This document shows positions 33,472 through 40,915 of a stretch of 64,000 bases of DNA, one piece after another. Source of the DNA: Natrialba hulunbeirensis JCM 10989 (GTDB taxonomy: Archaea; Halobacteriota; Halobacteria; Halobacteriales; Natrialbaceae). The first letter of the stretch is position 1; each line of letters begins with the position of its first letter. The stretch lies in NCBI RefSeq assembly GCF_000337575.1, contig NZ_AOIM01000020.1, forward strand, positions 1,962-65,961, read 5' to 3'. The notes beneath the pieces are model-generated. The model saw only the letters and a program-made list of their open reading frames with translations, did no database searches and was not told where the DNA came from. The translations under genes and the position numbers were made by a program.

Positions 33472-33912
33472 TCAGTTTTCGGCCGCCGAAACCACCGTCA
33501 CCGGCCGATCACTGTCCAGAATCACCGCCTGCGTCACACTCCCGAAAATCACCTTCCCGACCGGGGACTGCTTGCGCGACCCAAGTACCAACTCGTCAAC
33601 CCCTACCTGCTCGGCAACGTCCAGAATCGCTGGCGGCGGACTCCCAGTCGCGCTATGCACGTGCGTCTCGACGCCAGCATCGCGACAGGACTCGAGTGCC
33701 GTCGAAACCGTCTCCGGTAGCTGGTCGACGTCCTCGTAGTCGAATTTGATCTCGCCGATCTGGACGTCGGTGTCGGCGAACTCGAGTTCCTTGCGGACGT
33801 AGAGAACGTGGACTGCAATCTCGTCTGGAACGCCGGGGCGGGAGAGTATGGCGTCGAGTTGGGCCTGTACTCGCGGTTCGGTTTCGTCGACGGGGAGCAA
33901 AACGGTGTACAT
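33472..33912 (-). CDS. UspA-family universal stress protein
   Basis: This is a 146-residue protein with a complete Usp fold. It starts MYTVLLPVDETEPRVQAQLD and ends LVLGSRKQSPVGKVIFGSVTQAVILDSDRPVTVVSA. The nucleotide-binding loop reads G-S-R-K-Q-S-P-V-G, so the ATP motif is present in modified form. The start at 33910-33912 gives the canonical N-terminal strand. A frameshifted duplicate of its 3' third lies 8 kb to the left, on the far side of the DUF4157 array. On the minus strand it follows the small membrane protein and the disulfide reductase, and may be in their operon. Confidence 0.9.
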   Translation of the reverse strand: MYTVLLPVDETEPRVQAQLDAILSRPGVPDEIAVHVLYVRKELEFADTDVQIGEIKFDYEDVDQLPETVSTALESCRDAGVETHVHSATGSPPPAILDVAEQVGVDELVLGSRKQSPVGKVIFGSVTQAVILDSDRPVTVVSAAEN

Positions 33913-33999
33913 ACCGGTGCTGATGGCCGCTTGGCATATCAATGCCAGTGTTGGTTCGATGATTCACTGCTGGGTTGTGCTCCTGTCGGCGAGAGCAGA

Positions 34000-34230
34000 C
34001 TACTCGTCTCGACAGCTACGCACCGGTGAGCAGGTAGTGGCGAACCGGAGCACAAGACCGACGACGGCGAGTGTTATGCCCGTCGCGGCGAGTTGCCCGA
34101 AGCCGGCGGCGAGTCCGAGTCCACCAGCCGTACCGCCGGCCAGTGCGGCGGTGCTGGTGCCGAGACAGCAGAGACTGGCGACGCCCGCGAGTCCGAGGAG
34201 AGATCGCGTCGAGGCTGAATCGGAGTCCAC
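34000..34230 (-). CDS. Small membrane protein with Cys pairs, next to the disulfide reductase
   Basis: This 76-residue protein has a GTG start. It contains two hydrophobic helices (LLGLAGVASLCCLGTSTAALAGG and ATGITLAVVGLVLRFA), a CC pair in the first and two further cysteines near the C-terminus (TTCSPVRSC). The arrangement recalls small metal-transport proteins of the MerT/MerF type, where vicinal cysteines in helices pass metal ions, but this is only analogy. It lies 39 bases downstream of the reductase with a His-rich tail on the same strand, which makes a metal-related role plausible. Confidence 0.65.
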   Translation of the reverse strand: MDSDSASTRSLLGLAGVASLCCLGTSTAALAGGTAGGLGLAAGFGQLAATGITLAVVGLVLRFATTCSPVRSCRDE

Positions 34231-34269
34231 GTGTGTTCGTCTCGTGGTTGGTATGGGAGCGACGACTAT

Positions 34270-36066
34270 CTAGTTTTGGGACGGGTTACGACCGCTGTGT
34301 GTGTCTGTTTCTGTTTCGTCGTGATTGCGGTCGTGGTTGTGCTCGTGATCTCGCTCGTGGTCGTGGTCGTGGCCGTGATCGTGATCGTGGGTATGCTCGC
34401 CCTCGTGGTTCCGATGATCGTCGTGCTGGTGGTCGTCTCCGTGGTTATGGTCGTGCTGGTGCTGTTGAGTTTGGTGATCCTGCTGCTGATCGTGTTCGTG
34501 GTCGTCGCTCTGTCCATGCTCGTGCCTGTGTCCGTGTCCGTGTTGCTGACCGCCTCCGTCAGACCCACGTCGAGTAAACTGTCCCGAAAACGCGCGGTCG
34601 ACGACCTCCGACAGCGCGGGATGAACGTGCACGGACTCTCGAATATCCCAGACAGTTCCGGTGCCGGCTTTCATCGCGACCACGACCTCCTCGATGAGCG
34701 TCGGTGCATCGGGGCCGATGATGTGACAGCCGAGAATCTCGCCGTTCGGTTCGATGAGGACCTTCACGAATCCCTCGGCGTGCATCGCCTGTCCGCGCGC
34801 CGTCTCCTCGTACTGGTACGTCGTCGTTGCATACGGCCGTGCTGCCTCGCGCAAGTCCTGTTCTCGCAGTCCGACGCCGGCGACTTCCGGGGAGCCGAAC
34901 ACCGCGAACGGCATCGCCGTGTAGTCGACTGGCTCCAACTCGTCGCCGAACAGATTTCGCGCGACGGCCTGTGCCTCGTGGTTCGCGTTGTGTTTCAGCA
35001 AATACTCGCCGACGATGTCACCGAGTGCCCAGATCCCGTCTGTCGTCGTCCGGAGGTACTCGTCGGTTGCGACGAACCCCTGTGCATCGGTTTCGACACC
35101 CGTTGCGTCCAGATTCAGCGTATCCGTGTTTGGCCGGCGTCCCGCTGCGACGAGGAGCGTCTCGCCGCTCACCGTGAGCGCATCTCGGTCGTCAGGATCG
35201 TCCCACGCGGGCGGGTACGGTCGCGCGTCGACAGTTACTCCATCCCCGGACTGCCCCTCTCCGGACTGCGAGACGCCGACCGCCTCGTAGCCCGTGTACA
35301 CGTCGAACCGGTCGGCGTATTGCTCGGTGACGGCATCCCCAACCTCCTCGTCTGCCTGGGGGAGCAACCGCGGCCGCCGACCGATGATCGACACATCGCT
35401 CCCGAACGTCCCGAAGAAGTGTGCCAGTTCGGCCGCGATGTAGCCCCCACCCACGATGACCAGGTCGTCCGGCGGCGTCTCGAGTTGCAACGCTTCTGTG
35501 CTGGTCAGATAGTCCACGTCGTCGATCCCTTCGATCGCTGGAATCGACGGGCGCGTTCCGGCCGCGATGAGGACGGTTTCCCCGCGTACTCGCTTACCGT
35601 TGTCGGGGCCGCTGACGAGCTCCACCGTTCGGTCGTCGACGAAGCGCCCCTCGCCTTCGAGGAGGGTGTGCTGACTCGAGGATCGAAGCCCCCGCTTGAT
35701 CGAGTCGGCGCTGCCCGACACGTCGTCGGTCACGTCGCGAACGATCTCGGCGAACTCGACGTCGGTGACGTCGGCGTGGATGCCGAACTCGTCGGCGCGT
35801 TCGATGGTGGTCAACACCTCCGCATGGTACAGCAGTTTCTTCGATGGGATACAGCCACGATTGAGGCAGGTGCCGCCGAGCGGTCCCTTTTCGACCACAG
35901 CAACCGACTGGCCACGACTCGCCGCGGCGCTCGCGACGTCGAGGCCGGAGCCGGAGCCGATGACCAGGAAGTCGACTGTCTGTGGTTCTCCTGCCGACGA
36001 CGCTGCTTCCGACTCCGTCGCTGATCCTCCCTCTGATTCAGGTTCGGCTCCCGTATCCGTTCGCAT
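34270..36066 (-). CDS. Pyridine nucleotide-disulfide oxidoreductase with His/Asp-rich tail
   Basis: This is a 598-residue flavoprotein of the dihydrolipoamide dehydrogenase/mercuric reductase class. It has an FAD-binding segment VDFLVIGSGSGLDVASAAA (about 31-49) and redox-active disulfide GGTCLNRGCIPSKK (C67 and C72). It also has an NAD(P) site DDLVIVGGGYIAAELA, FAD motif GIWALGDIVG and dimer-domain His in ESVHVHPALSEVV. The final 95 residues or so are almost entirely His, Asp, Glu, Gln, Asn and Gly, with about 28 histidines, and are not part of the usual enzyme. The start is the ATG at 36064-36066; the longer frame needs TTG. No MerA C-terminal vicinal Cys pair is present, so mercury reduction is doubtful. 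The tail suggests metal binding or a metal-sensitive thiol reductase. Confidence 0.88.
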   Translation of the reverse strand: MRTDTGAEPESEGGSATESEAASSAGEPQTVDFLVIGSGSGLDVASAAASRGQSVAVVEKGPLGGTCLNRGCIPSKKLLYHAEVLTTIERADEFGIHADVTDVEFAEIVRDVTDDVSGSADSIKRGLRSSSQHTLLEGEGRFVDDRTVELVSGPDNGKRVRGETVLIAAGTRPSIPAIEGIDDVDYLTSTEALQLETPPDDLVIVGGGYIAAELAHFFGTFGSDVSIIGRRPRLLPQADEEVGDAVTEQYADRFDVYTGYEAVGVSQSGEGQSGDGVTVDARPYPPAWDDPDDRDALTVSGETLLVAAGRRPNTDTLNLDATGVETDAQGFVATDEYLRTTTDGIWALGDIVGEYLLKHNANHEAQAVARNLFGDELEPVDYTAMPFAVFGSPEVAGVGLREQDLREAARPYATTTYQYEETARGQAMHAEGFVKVLIEPNGEILGCHIIGPDAPTLIEEVVVAMKAGTGTVWDIRESVHVHPALSEVVDRAFSGQFTRRGSDGGGQQHGHGHRHEHGQSDDHEHDQQQDHQTQQHQHDHNHGDDHQHDDHRNHEGEHTHDHDHGHDHDHERDHEHNHDRNHDETETDTHSGRNPSQN

Positions 36067-36123
36067 ACAACCCGGACACCGCCCAGCCAAATCAAACTCA
36101 CAGGGACTCGAGTACAGCCGCTA

Positions 36124-37248
36124 TCAGTTCGCAGCGCAGTTGTTGGGGCCGAGTTCGAGCTCCTCAACGTCGTCTCCTGGCTGTTGCTCGCCCCAGTTGA
36201 TCTGCTTGATCTCGTTGTAGTTCGCCGGCTCGTCCGCGAGACTGTCGACGATGGTCTCGACGAACGCTTCCTCGTTGCCCTCCGCGACGTAGCTCAGCAG
36301 TTCGTTCGTCGTCTCCGCTCGCAGGTCGCCGAGGTCGGTCGCGAGCGGACGGATCGACTCCGAACTGAAGTGGCCGGGAAGGACGACCCGCTCGTCGTCG
36401 AGCTCCGTCAGCTCCTCGAGACTGTCGAACAACTGGCTCGCGGCCGTCCGGACAGCCTCCTCGGCACCGTCCTCGAGATCCGGCCGCCCGACGCTACGGA
36501 GGAACAGCGTGTCACCGCTGAGAAGCGCGTCACCGAACGCGAAGGATACGCTGCCAGGCGTGTGCCCCGGCGTGTCAATCACGTTCAGGTCGCGTTCACC
36601 GACGGCGATTGACTCTCCATCTACGAGTGCCGTACTTCCGTTGAGCGACCCGGAATCCTCCTCGTGGAGGTAGTACGGCACGTCGAGTTCGCCGGCGAGC
36701 CGTCGAGCACCGGAGACGTGGTCCGCGTGGGCGTGCGTGTCCGCAATCCCGACGATCTCCAGTCCCCGCTCGTCGGCCGCACTCAGATACTCGTCGATAT
36801 ACTGGCTCGGGTCGATGACGACTGCCTCGTCGCCGTCGTGGACGAGATACGAGACACAACCCGTTCCCGGGCGGACGATCTGAACGACGCCGTCGACGCC
36901 CTCGACCTCGTACTGGCGATGGACACGACCCCAGCCGTTCATCCCGTCTGCGACCGACTTCGCGTCGAAGCCATGGGTCCGCAGGAACTCCGCCGCCCGA
37001 GACGACGTTATCCCCGCGACACACATGACCGCGATCTCCGTGTCTTCGGGTAACTCGTCTACGTGCGACTCGAGTGTCGAGTAATCGTACTCGAGTAGCT
37101 CGTCGTAGATCGGGATGAGAGTGCTCCCTTCGATGTGCCACTCGTCGTACGCTGCTTCGTTTCTGACATCGAGGACGAACACGTCCTCGGTGTTCTCGGT
37201 GTAGAGGCGCCGAGCGACGGCAGACGGGTCGATAGTAGTATTGCTCAT
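36124..37248 (-). CDS. Rhodanese-metallo-beta-lactamase fusion 1
   Basis: This is a 374-residue two-domain protein. The N-terminal rhodanese domain (about 1-110) has a predicted persulfide-carrying Cys76 in VMCVAGITSS. The C-terminal metallo-beta-lactamase fold (about 125-330) carries THAHADH (metal site), IDTPGHTPGS and LSGDTLF, as in ETHE1-type persulfide dioxygenases. The protein likely handles persulfide sulfur, oxidising or transferring it. The C-terminal 40 residues end in ELELGPNNCAAN, also seen in fusion 2. A TATTG-N11-CAATA dyad covers its start codon, and the TATA box lies about 30 bases upstream, consistent with a leaderless regulated transcript. Fusion 2 at 48653-49846 is a paralogue. 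Confidence 0.9.
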   Translation of the reverse strand: MSNTTIDPSAVARRLYTENTEDVFVLDVRNEAAYDEWHIEGSTLIPIYDELLEYDYSTLESHVDELPEDTEIAVMCVAGITSSRAAEFLRTHGFDAKSVADGMNGWGRVHRQYEVEGVDGVVQIVRPGTGCVSYLVHDGDEAVVIDPSQYIDEYLSAADERGLEIVGIADTHAHADHVSGARRLAGELDVPYYLHEEDSGSLNGSTALVDGESIAVGERDLNVIDTPGHTPGSVSFAFGDALLSGDTLFLRSVGRPDLEDGAEEAVRTAASQLFDSLEELTELDDERVVLPGHFSSESIRPLATDLGDLRAETTNELLSYVAEGNEEAFVETIVDSLADEPANYNEIKQINWGEQQPGDDVEELELGPNNCAAN

Positions 37249-37259
37249 TCAACCCAATA
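37239..37259. promoter_or_regulatory. Dyad TATTG-N11-CAATA at the fusion 1 start
   Basis: It is a perfect inverted repeat (TATTG at 37239-37243, CAATA at 37255-37259) overlapping the start codon of the rhodanese fusion gene. The TATA-like TTATTAG/GTATAC region on the minus strand is about 30 bases upstream. Position at the transcription start suggests repression. Confidence 0.6.
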
Positions 37260-37527
37260 CGACTTCACGACTACTAATAAGTATACTGGTCAGGTGACCC
37301 ACCTGTTCCGTCGAGCCACTCTCACGGATCGATACACAATAGAGATCACAGCTATCCGGACAACCGACGACGGCGGACGGGCTCTGCATCGAGAGTCTCG
37401 AGAGGAGGAGTCGAGTAGACGTTCGCCTCATTGCCACATCTCTGAACGACTGCCTGGAACGGGCGTGCCTGCCGTTCGTGTCGTGCGTCTCTGTAGCGAT
37501 TTCAGCTCAGCGTCGCGCTGTTCCAAC

Positions 37528-37929
37528 TCAGCCCTGTGCCGGAACGTCGCCGCTCGTTTCTTCGTACTTGTCTTCGAACTCCTGGATCAGTTGGCCCATC
37601 TTGGCGTACCAGTCGTTGAGCATTCGTTGCATGTCGTTTGCGATCTGGTTCGGATCGGTCGGGTAGTAGACGTGGTAGTAGCCGCCCTGATCGTAGTTGA
37701 TCTGTTCTTTCTGGATGAAGCCACTCTGCAGCAGACGCTGAATCGAACGGTAGGCAGTCGAGCGCTCGCGGTCGACGCGCTCTGCGACTTCGTCGATCGT
37801 CAGGGGTTCTTCGCTTTCGACCATCGCACGAAAGCAGTCCTTGTCCAGTTGTTTCAGGCCGTGAATACACTCTAACAGCCCTTCACACTGCATATCCTGC
37901 TGGAGTTGTTCAGAGAGCGAGTTGGACAT
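37528..37929 (-). CDS. HTH regulator with three N-terminal cysteines
   Basis: This is a 133-residue winged-helix regulator of TrmB/MarR-like build. The HTH is LTIDEVAERVDRERSTAYRSIQRLLQSGFI (about 42-72), followed by a tyrosine-rich wing (YDQGGYYHVYYPTDP) and a C-terminal dimerisation helix (about 95-125). Cys15, Cys21 and Cys32 lie before the HTH, which would suit a thiol or persulfide sensor (inference). Upstream of its TATA element a TATTGTACAATC motif resembles the shared dyad, so it may regulate itself. It stands just upstream of fusion 1 on the same strand and is the best candidate regulator for the dyad-controlled sulfur genes. Confidence 0.85.
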   Translation of the reverse strand: MSNSLSEQLQQDMQCEGLLECIHGLKQLDKDCFRAMVESEEPLTIDEVAERVDRERSTAYRSIQRLLQSGFIQKEQINYDQGGYYHVYYPTDPNQIANDMQRMLNDWYAKMGQLIQEFEDKYEETSGDVPAQG

Positions 37930-37957
37930 GGTGATACGCTGTGTATGGTTCGTACGC

Positions 37958-37987
37958 GTATAAGGGTTGTGTGAGTATTGTACAATC
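37958..37987 (-). promoter_or_regulatory. TATA box and TATTGTACAAT motif of the HTH gene
   Basis: On the minus strand CTTATACG (about 37958-37965) lies 30 bases before the start. Upstream of it, at 37976-37986, is TATTGTACAAT, containing the perfect palindrome ATTGTACAAT (37977-37986). The motif shares TATTG with the sulfur dyad but lacks the N11-spaced second half. Confidence 0.45.
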
Positions 37988-38079
37988 TCGATTCTCAGGG
38001 CCGCTCGGCCGTGTTGTCCCGGTGGCAGAGCCGAGCAGACTCCTAACTGACCGTCGACTTCGGCTGGTGTTACGTGCCG

Positions 38080-38205
38080 CTATAGTAACAACTGCAACTA
38101 TTTACACACTGATCGCACTTCCGCGGTTCTCACTCGTTCCACTCGCTCCGAACCGCGCTGCCGTCGTGCGATCAGGTGTGCATTGACTTGCAGTGGCTAC
38201 TATAG
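38080..38205 (+). repeat. MITE-like element, best-preserved copy C
   Basis: It is 126 bases from CTATAGTAACAACTGCAACTA to TTGCAGTGGCTACTATAG. Termini form an inverted repeat, CTATAGTA followed by an imperfect match through CTGCAA. It is non-coding and lies just upstream of the ZIP transporter gene, so it may contribute to that promoter. Confidence 0.8.
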
Positions 38206-38299
38206 GTTTTGGAGCTATCAGCACCTGATCGTGACACGACGACCACACACTACGCCGGCACTGGTACTTTGGTGGTCTCCCTCGATAGGTTGTTTCCAG

Positions 38300-39097
38300 A
38301 TGGTTTCGGCCGACCAGCTCACACTCGTCTTTCTCGCCGGACTCGTGACGGCGCTCGCTACCGGACTCGGCGCGCTCCCGTTTTTCTTCTTCGACGAGAT
38401 CAGCGACCGGCGAACCGTTCTTCTGTGGGGGTTTTCTTCGGGGATCATGATCTCGGCGTCCGTCTTTGGGCTTCTCGATGAGGGACTCGCCGAAGGAACG
38501 GTACTCGAGATCACCCTCGGTATGGGGGCGGGCGTGATCCTGGTCATTATTGCGCGGGACGTGCTGCTCGACACCGAGATCGATCCGCGCGAGTATGAGC
38601 AGGCTGATTTCACCAAACTCGTGCTAATTTTGGGGGTGTTGACGGTGCACAGCTTTCCAGAGGGTGTCGCAGTCGGTGTCGCGTTTGCCGACCTCGGACT
38701 CGAGGGTGGGCTTTCGATTCTCGGCTTTTCGGTGCCGTTGCTGGCTGTCTTCATGACGGTCGCGATTTCGATTCACAACATCCCCGAAGGAACGGCGATC
38801 TCTATCCCGCTGCGGTCGATGGGCGTCGCCAACTGGAAACTCGTCTGGTGGGCGGTCTTCTCGAGTCTCCCACAGCCAGTCGGCGCGGTCATCGCGTTCG
38901 CGTTCGTTCAGACGGCACGGGGGGTTCTTGTGATCGGGTTCGGGTTTGCTGCGGGTGCGATGATCTATCTGGTTCTCACCGAATTCGTTCCGGAGGCGCT
39001 CTCGATCGGCGAGCGACTGCCACGCGGCGGGAAGCCAGAACTCGCCGCTGGAGCCATACTCGGTCTCTTGCTTATGGTGCCACTCGCAGCGATCTGA
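38300..39097 (+). CDS. ZIP family divalent metal transporter
   Basis: This 265-residue protein has eight predicted transmembrane helices. The paired metal-binding motifs are TVHSFPEGVAVG (helix 4) and SIHNIPEGTAIS (helix 5), the signature of ZIP/GufA-type transporters of zinc and related ions. An acidic loop separates helices 3 and 4 (DTEIDPREYEQAD). The ATG at 38300 (MVSADQLTLV) places the first helix at the very start; the upstream in-frame alternative runs into the MITE. Direction is expected to be uptake into the cytoplasm, though the family includes exporters. The MITE end is about 95 bases upstream. Confidence 0.92.
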   Translation: MVSADQLTLVFLAGLVTALATGLGALPFFFFDEISDRRTVLLWGFSSGIMISASVFGLLDEGLAEGTVLEITLGMGAGVILVIIARDVLLDTEIDPREYEQADFTKLVLILGVLTVHSFPEGVAVGVAFADLGLEGGLSILGFSVPLLAVFMTVAISIHNIPEGTAISIPLRSMGVANWKLVWWAVFSSLPQPVGAVIAFAFVQTARGVLVIGFGFAAGAMIYLVLTEFVPEALSIGERLPRGGKPELAAGAILGLLLMVPLAAI

Positions 39098-39127
39098 TGC
39101 AGTTCTCAATTTCTGCGACAACCATCG

Positions 39128-39140
39128 GATATTATAATAC
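39128..39140 (+). promoter_or_regulatory. TATA box of the subtilase gene
   Basis: GATATTATAATAC is centred about 30 bases upstream of the ATG at 39165, implying a nearly leaderless transcript. Confidence 0.6.
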
Positions 39141-39164
39141 ACGATTGCTTACGGATGAGGTGGT

Positions 39165-40409
39165 ATGGCATACCAACGACAGACACGCCGGCGGGTACTA
39201 CGGGGAATCACAGCAACGGGCCTGACGCTCGGGATGATCGGGACTGGAAGCGCACAGTCGTCGTCGACGTACGTCGTCACCGGGGGAAGCCGCTCGCGCC
39301 TCGAGAACGCGGGCGCGACGATCACGCGCGAACTCGCGAACGGATCCGTCTTCATCGTCTCGGCCGATGACGGCGCTGGGGACGACCTGGGCTCCGTTTC
39401 GGGTGTCAATGGGGTCACGGAAAATTTTGAAGTCGAACACGACGCTCCGATTTCGGAGGCAGAGCCACAGACGACTGCCGATGCTGACTTTACCGAGAAT
39501 CAGTGGGACAAGGAGATTACGGACACCTTTGCGGCTCACGACTACGCGACCGGTGCAGGAACGCGAATCGTCATCGCCGACACCGGTGTCGACGGCACGC
39601 ATCCAGATCTGGAAGGAAACTTCAACGAGGAGTTGAGTGTCTCGTTCGTCGACGGCGGCCACAAAGACGACCACATCGGTGACACCGGCGACCACGGCAC
39701 GCACGTCGCCGGCACCGCGGCTGCAACCGGTGCTGAGGGCGTCACCGGAACCGCACCTGACGCCGAACTCGTCTCCGTTCGTGTCCTCGGCGAAGACAGC
39801 AGTACGTTCGCAGATATTCTCGCTGCAGCCGACTACACCGCCGAGATCGGCGCGGATGTCGCAAACTACAGCCTCGGTGCGGGTCCGTTCCCACCCGAGG
39901 CCAACAGCGACGGTACTCGAGTTGCCGTCCAGACGGTGATGCAAGATGTCGCCCGTCGTGGAACGGTGTCGACGGTCTCTGCTGGCAACGCCGAGACCGA
40001 CCTCCAGCGGGGTGGGCTGTTCTACCTGCCGGGAACCGTCCAGGGTGTGATGACGATTTCGGCGAGCGGTCCGGCGGACAACCTCTCGTTCTACTCGAAC
40101 TACGGGACGAGCGAGATCGAGGTTGGTGCACCCGGTGGTGGCCGGGGAACGGAAGAAGAAACTGTCATCCCCGATGATCTGGTCTTCTCGACCGAGCCAG
40201 ACGGGACCTACGGCTGGAAGGCCGGCACGTCGATGGCCGCCCCGCAGGTTGCGGGACTCGTTGGACTCGTGCGCGACCTCGACCCCGACGTGCACACGAA
40301 TCAGGTTGAGAATGCGATCGCACACGGTGCCGAACTCGTCCCAGGACGCAGCAGCCCCGAGTTTGGCGCTGGTCGAATCAACGCCCTGAACACCGTCAGC
40401 AACCTGTAG
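39165..40409 (+). CDS. Tat-exported subtilisin-like protease (halolysin-type)
   Basis: This is a 414-residue secreted serine protease. The N-terminus RRRVLRGITATGLTLG is a twin-arginine signal with cleavage likely after GSAQ. An I9-type propeptide (about 35-95) is followed by the S8 catalytic domain: Asp139 in VIADTGVDGTHPD, His177 in GDHGTHVAGT, oxyanion Asn275 in SAGNA and Ser356 in KAGTSMAAPQVAG. It lacks the long C-terminal extension of classical halolysins, so it is a short form. It is expected to degrade protein outside the cell. It is transcribed alone from a TATA box 30 bases upstream. Confidence 0.94.
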   Translation: MAYQRQTRRRVLRGITATGLTLGMIGTGSAQSSSTYVVTGGSRSRLENAGATITRELANGSVFIVSADDGAGDDLGSVSGVNGVTENFEVEHDAPISEAEPQTTADADFTENQWDKEITDTFAAHDYATGAGTRIVIADTGVDGTHPDLEGNFNEELSVSFVDGGHKDDHIGDTGDHGTHVAGTAAATGAEGVTGTAPDAELVSVRVLGEDSSTFADILAAADYTAEIGADVANYSLGAGPFPPEANSDGTRVAVQTVMQDVARRGTVSTVSAGNAETDLQRGGLFYLPGTVQGVMTISASGPADNLSFYSNYGTSEIEVGAPGGGRGTEEETVIPDDLVFSTEPDGTYGWKAGTSMAAPQVAGLVGLVRDLDPDVHTNQVENAIAHGAELVPGRSSPEFGAGRINALNTVSNL

Positions 40410-40571
40410 ACCGCGCTGGAGCAGGGGTTGTGGGCATCGTCTTCGTTCTTTGTGGACTACTGCTTCCTGGCCACCACCTATTGACTACCTCGCGACCTGG
40501 CTCCCGATCCGGTCACTGTGAGACCCTCAGAATGATCTTGGACCGCCATCCTGTTCAACCGAGCGCGGCAC

Positions 40572-40727
40572 TTACTCGAGTTCGTACTGTGCGACTTCCG
40601 TTGATCCGCACGCTGGGCACGTTGTCACGTCGTCGTCATCGATGGAGACGCCGCAGTGTCGACACTCGTAGATTGTGTTGTCTTCTCGAACGGCAGCGAC
40701 CAGATGGTCGAAATATGTAGAGAGCAT
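40572..40727 (-). CDS. Short zinc-ribbon protein
   Basis: This 51-residue protein reads MLSTYFDHLVAAVREDNTIY, then ECRHCGVSIDDDD and TTCPACGSTEVAQYELE. CRHC and CPAC form a rubredoxin/zinc-ribbon-type metal site. It is a clear example of the small zinc-finger proteins that abound in haloarchaea. The start is CAT at 40725-40727 on the minus strand and the stop is at 40572-40574. It probably mediates protein or nucleic-acid contacts; the exact role is unknown. It lies in the gap between the subtilase and MFS genes, which would otherwise appear empty. Confidence 0.75.
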   Translation of the reverse strand: MLSTYFDHLVAAVREDNTIYECRHCGVSIDDDDVTTCPACGSTEVAQYELE

Positions 40728-40915
40728 GCGAGCGGGTGATAGCTCCCTCTACCAGCGTGAGTGGTATATATCCTCTCCAACCGGAGTGAAACTGAAATGT
40801 CCGTAGAGAGGCGATCTTGTTCCAGTATTCTGCTCGAACACCGCAAATATCATCCGTCTAATGGGACGGGGAATCTGACACTCAGTTCAGCGGGACGGTT
40901 CGGATAACCGTCCTG

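Noticed and set aside
34231-36024. Very long open frame on the plus strand opposite the disulfide reductase
   Set aside because: It is the antisense of a clear flavoprotein gene. Its Val/Leu-rich start is only the complement of the His codons in the tail.
34270-36066. Mercuric reductase (MerA)
   Set aside because: The core motifs match the broader disulfide oxidoreductase family. The C-terminal vicinal Cys pair and the heavy-metal-associated N-terminal domain of MerA are missing.
39198-40325. Long open frame opposite the subtilase
   Set aside because: The catalytic triad and Tat signal are on the plus strand; the minus frame has no domain.
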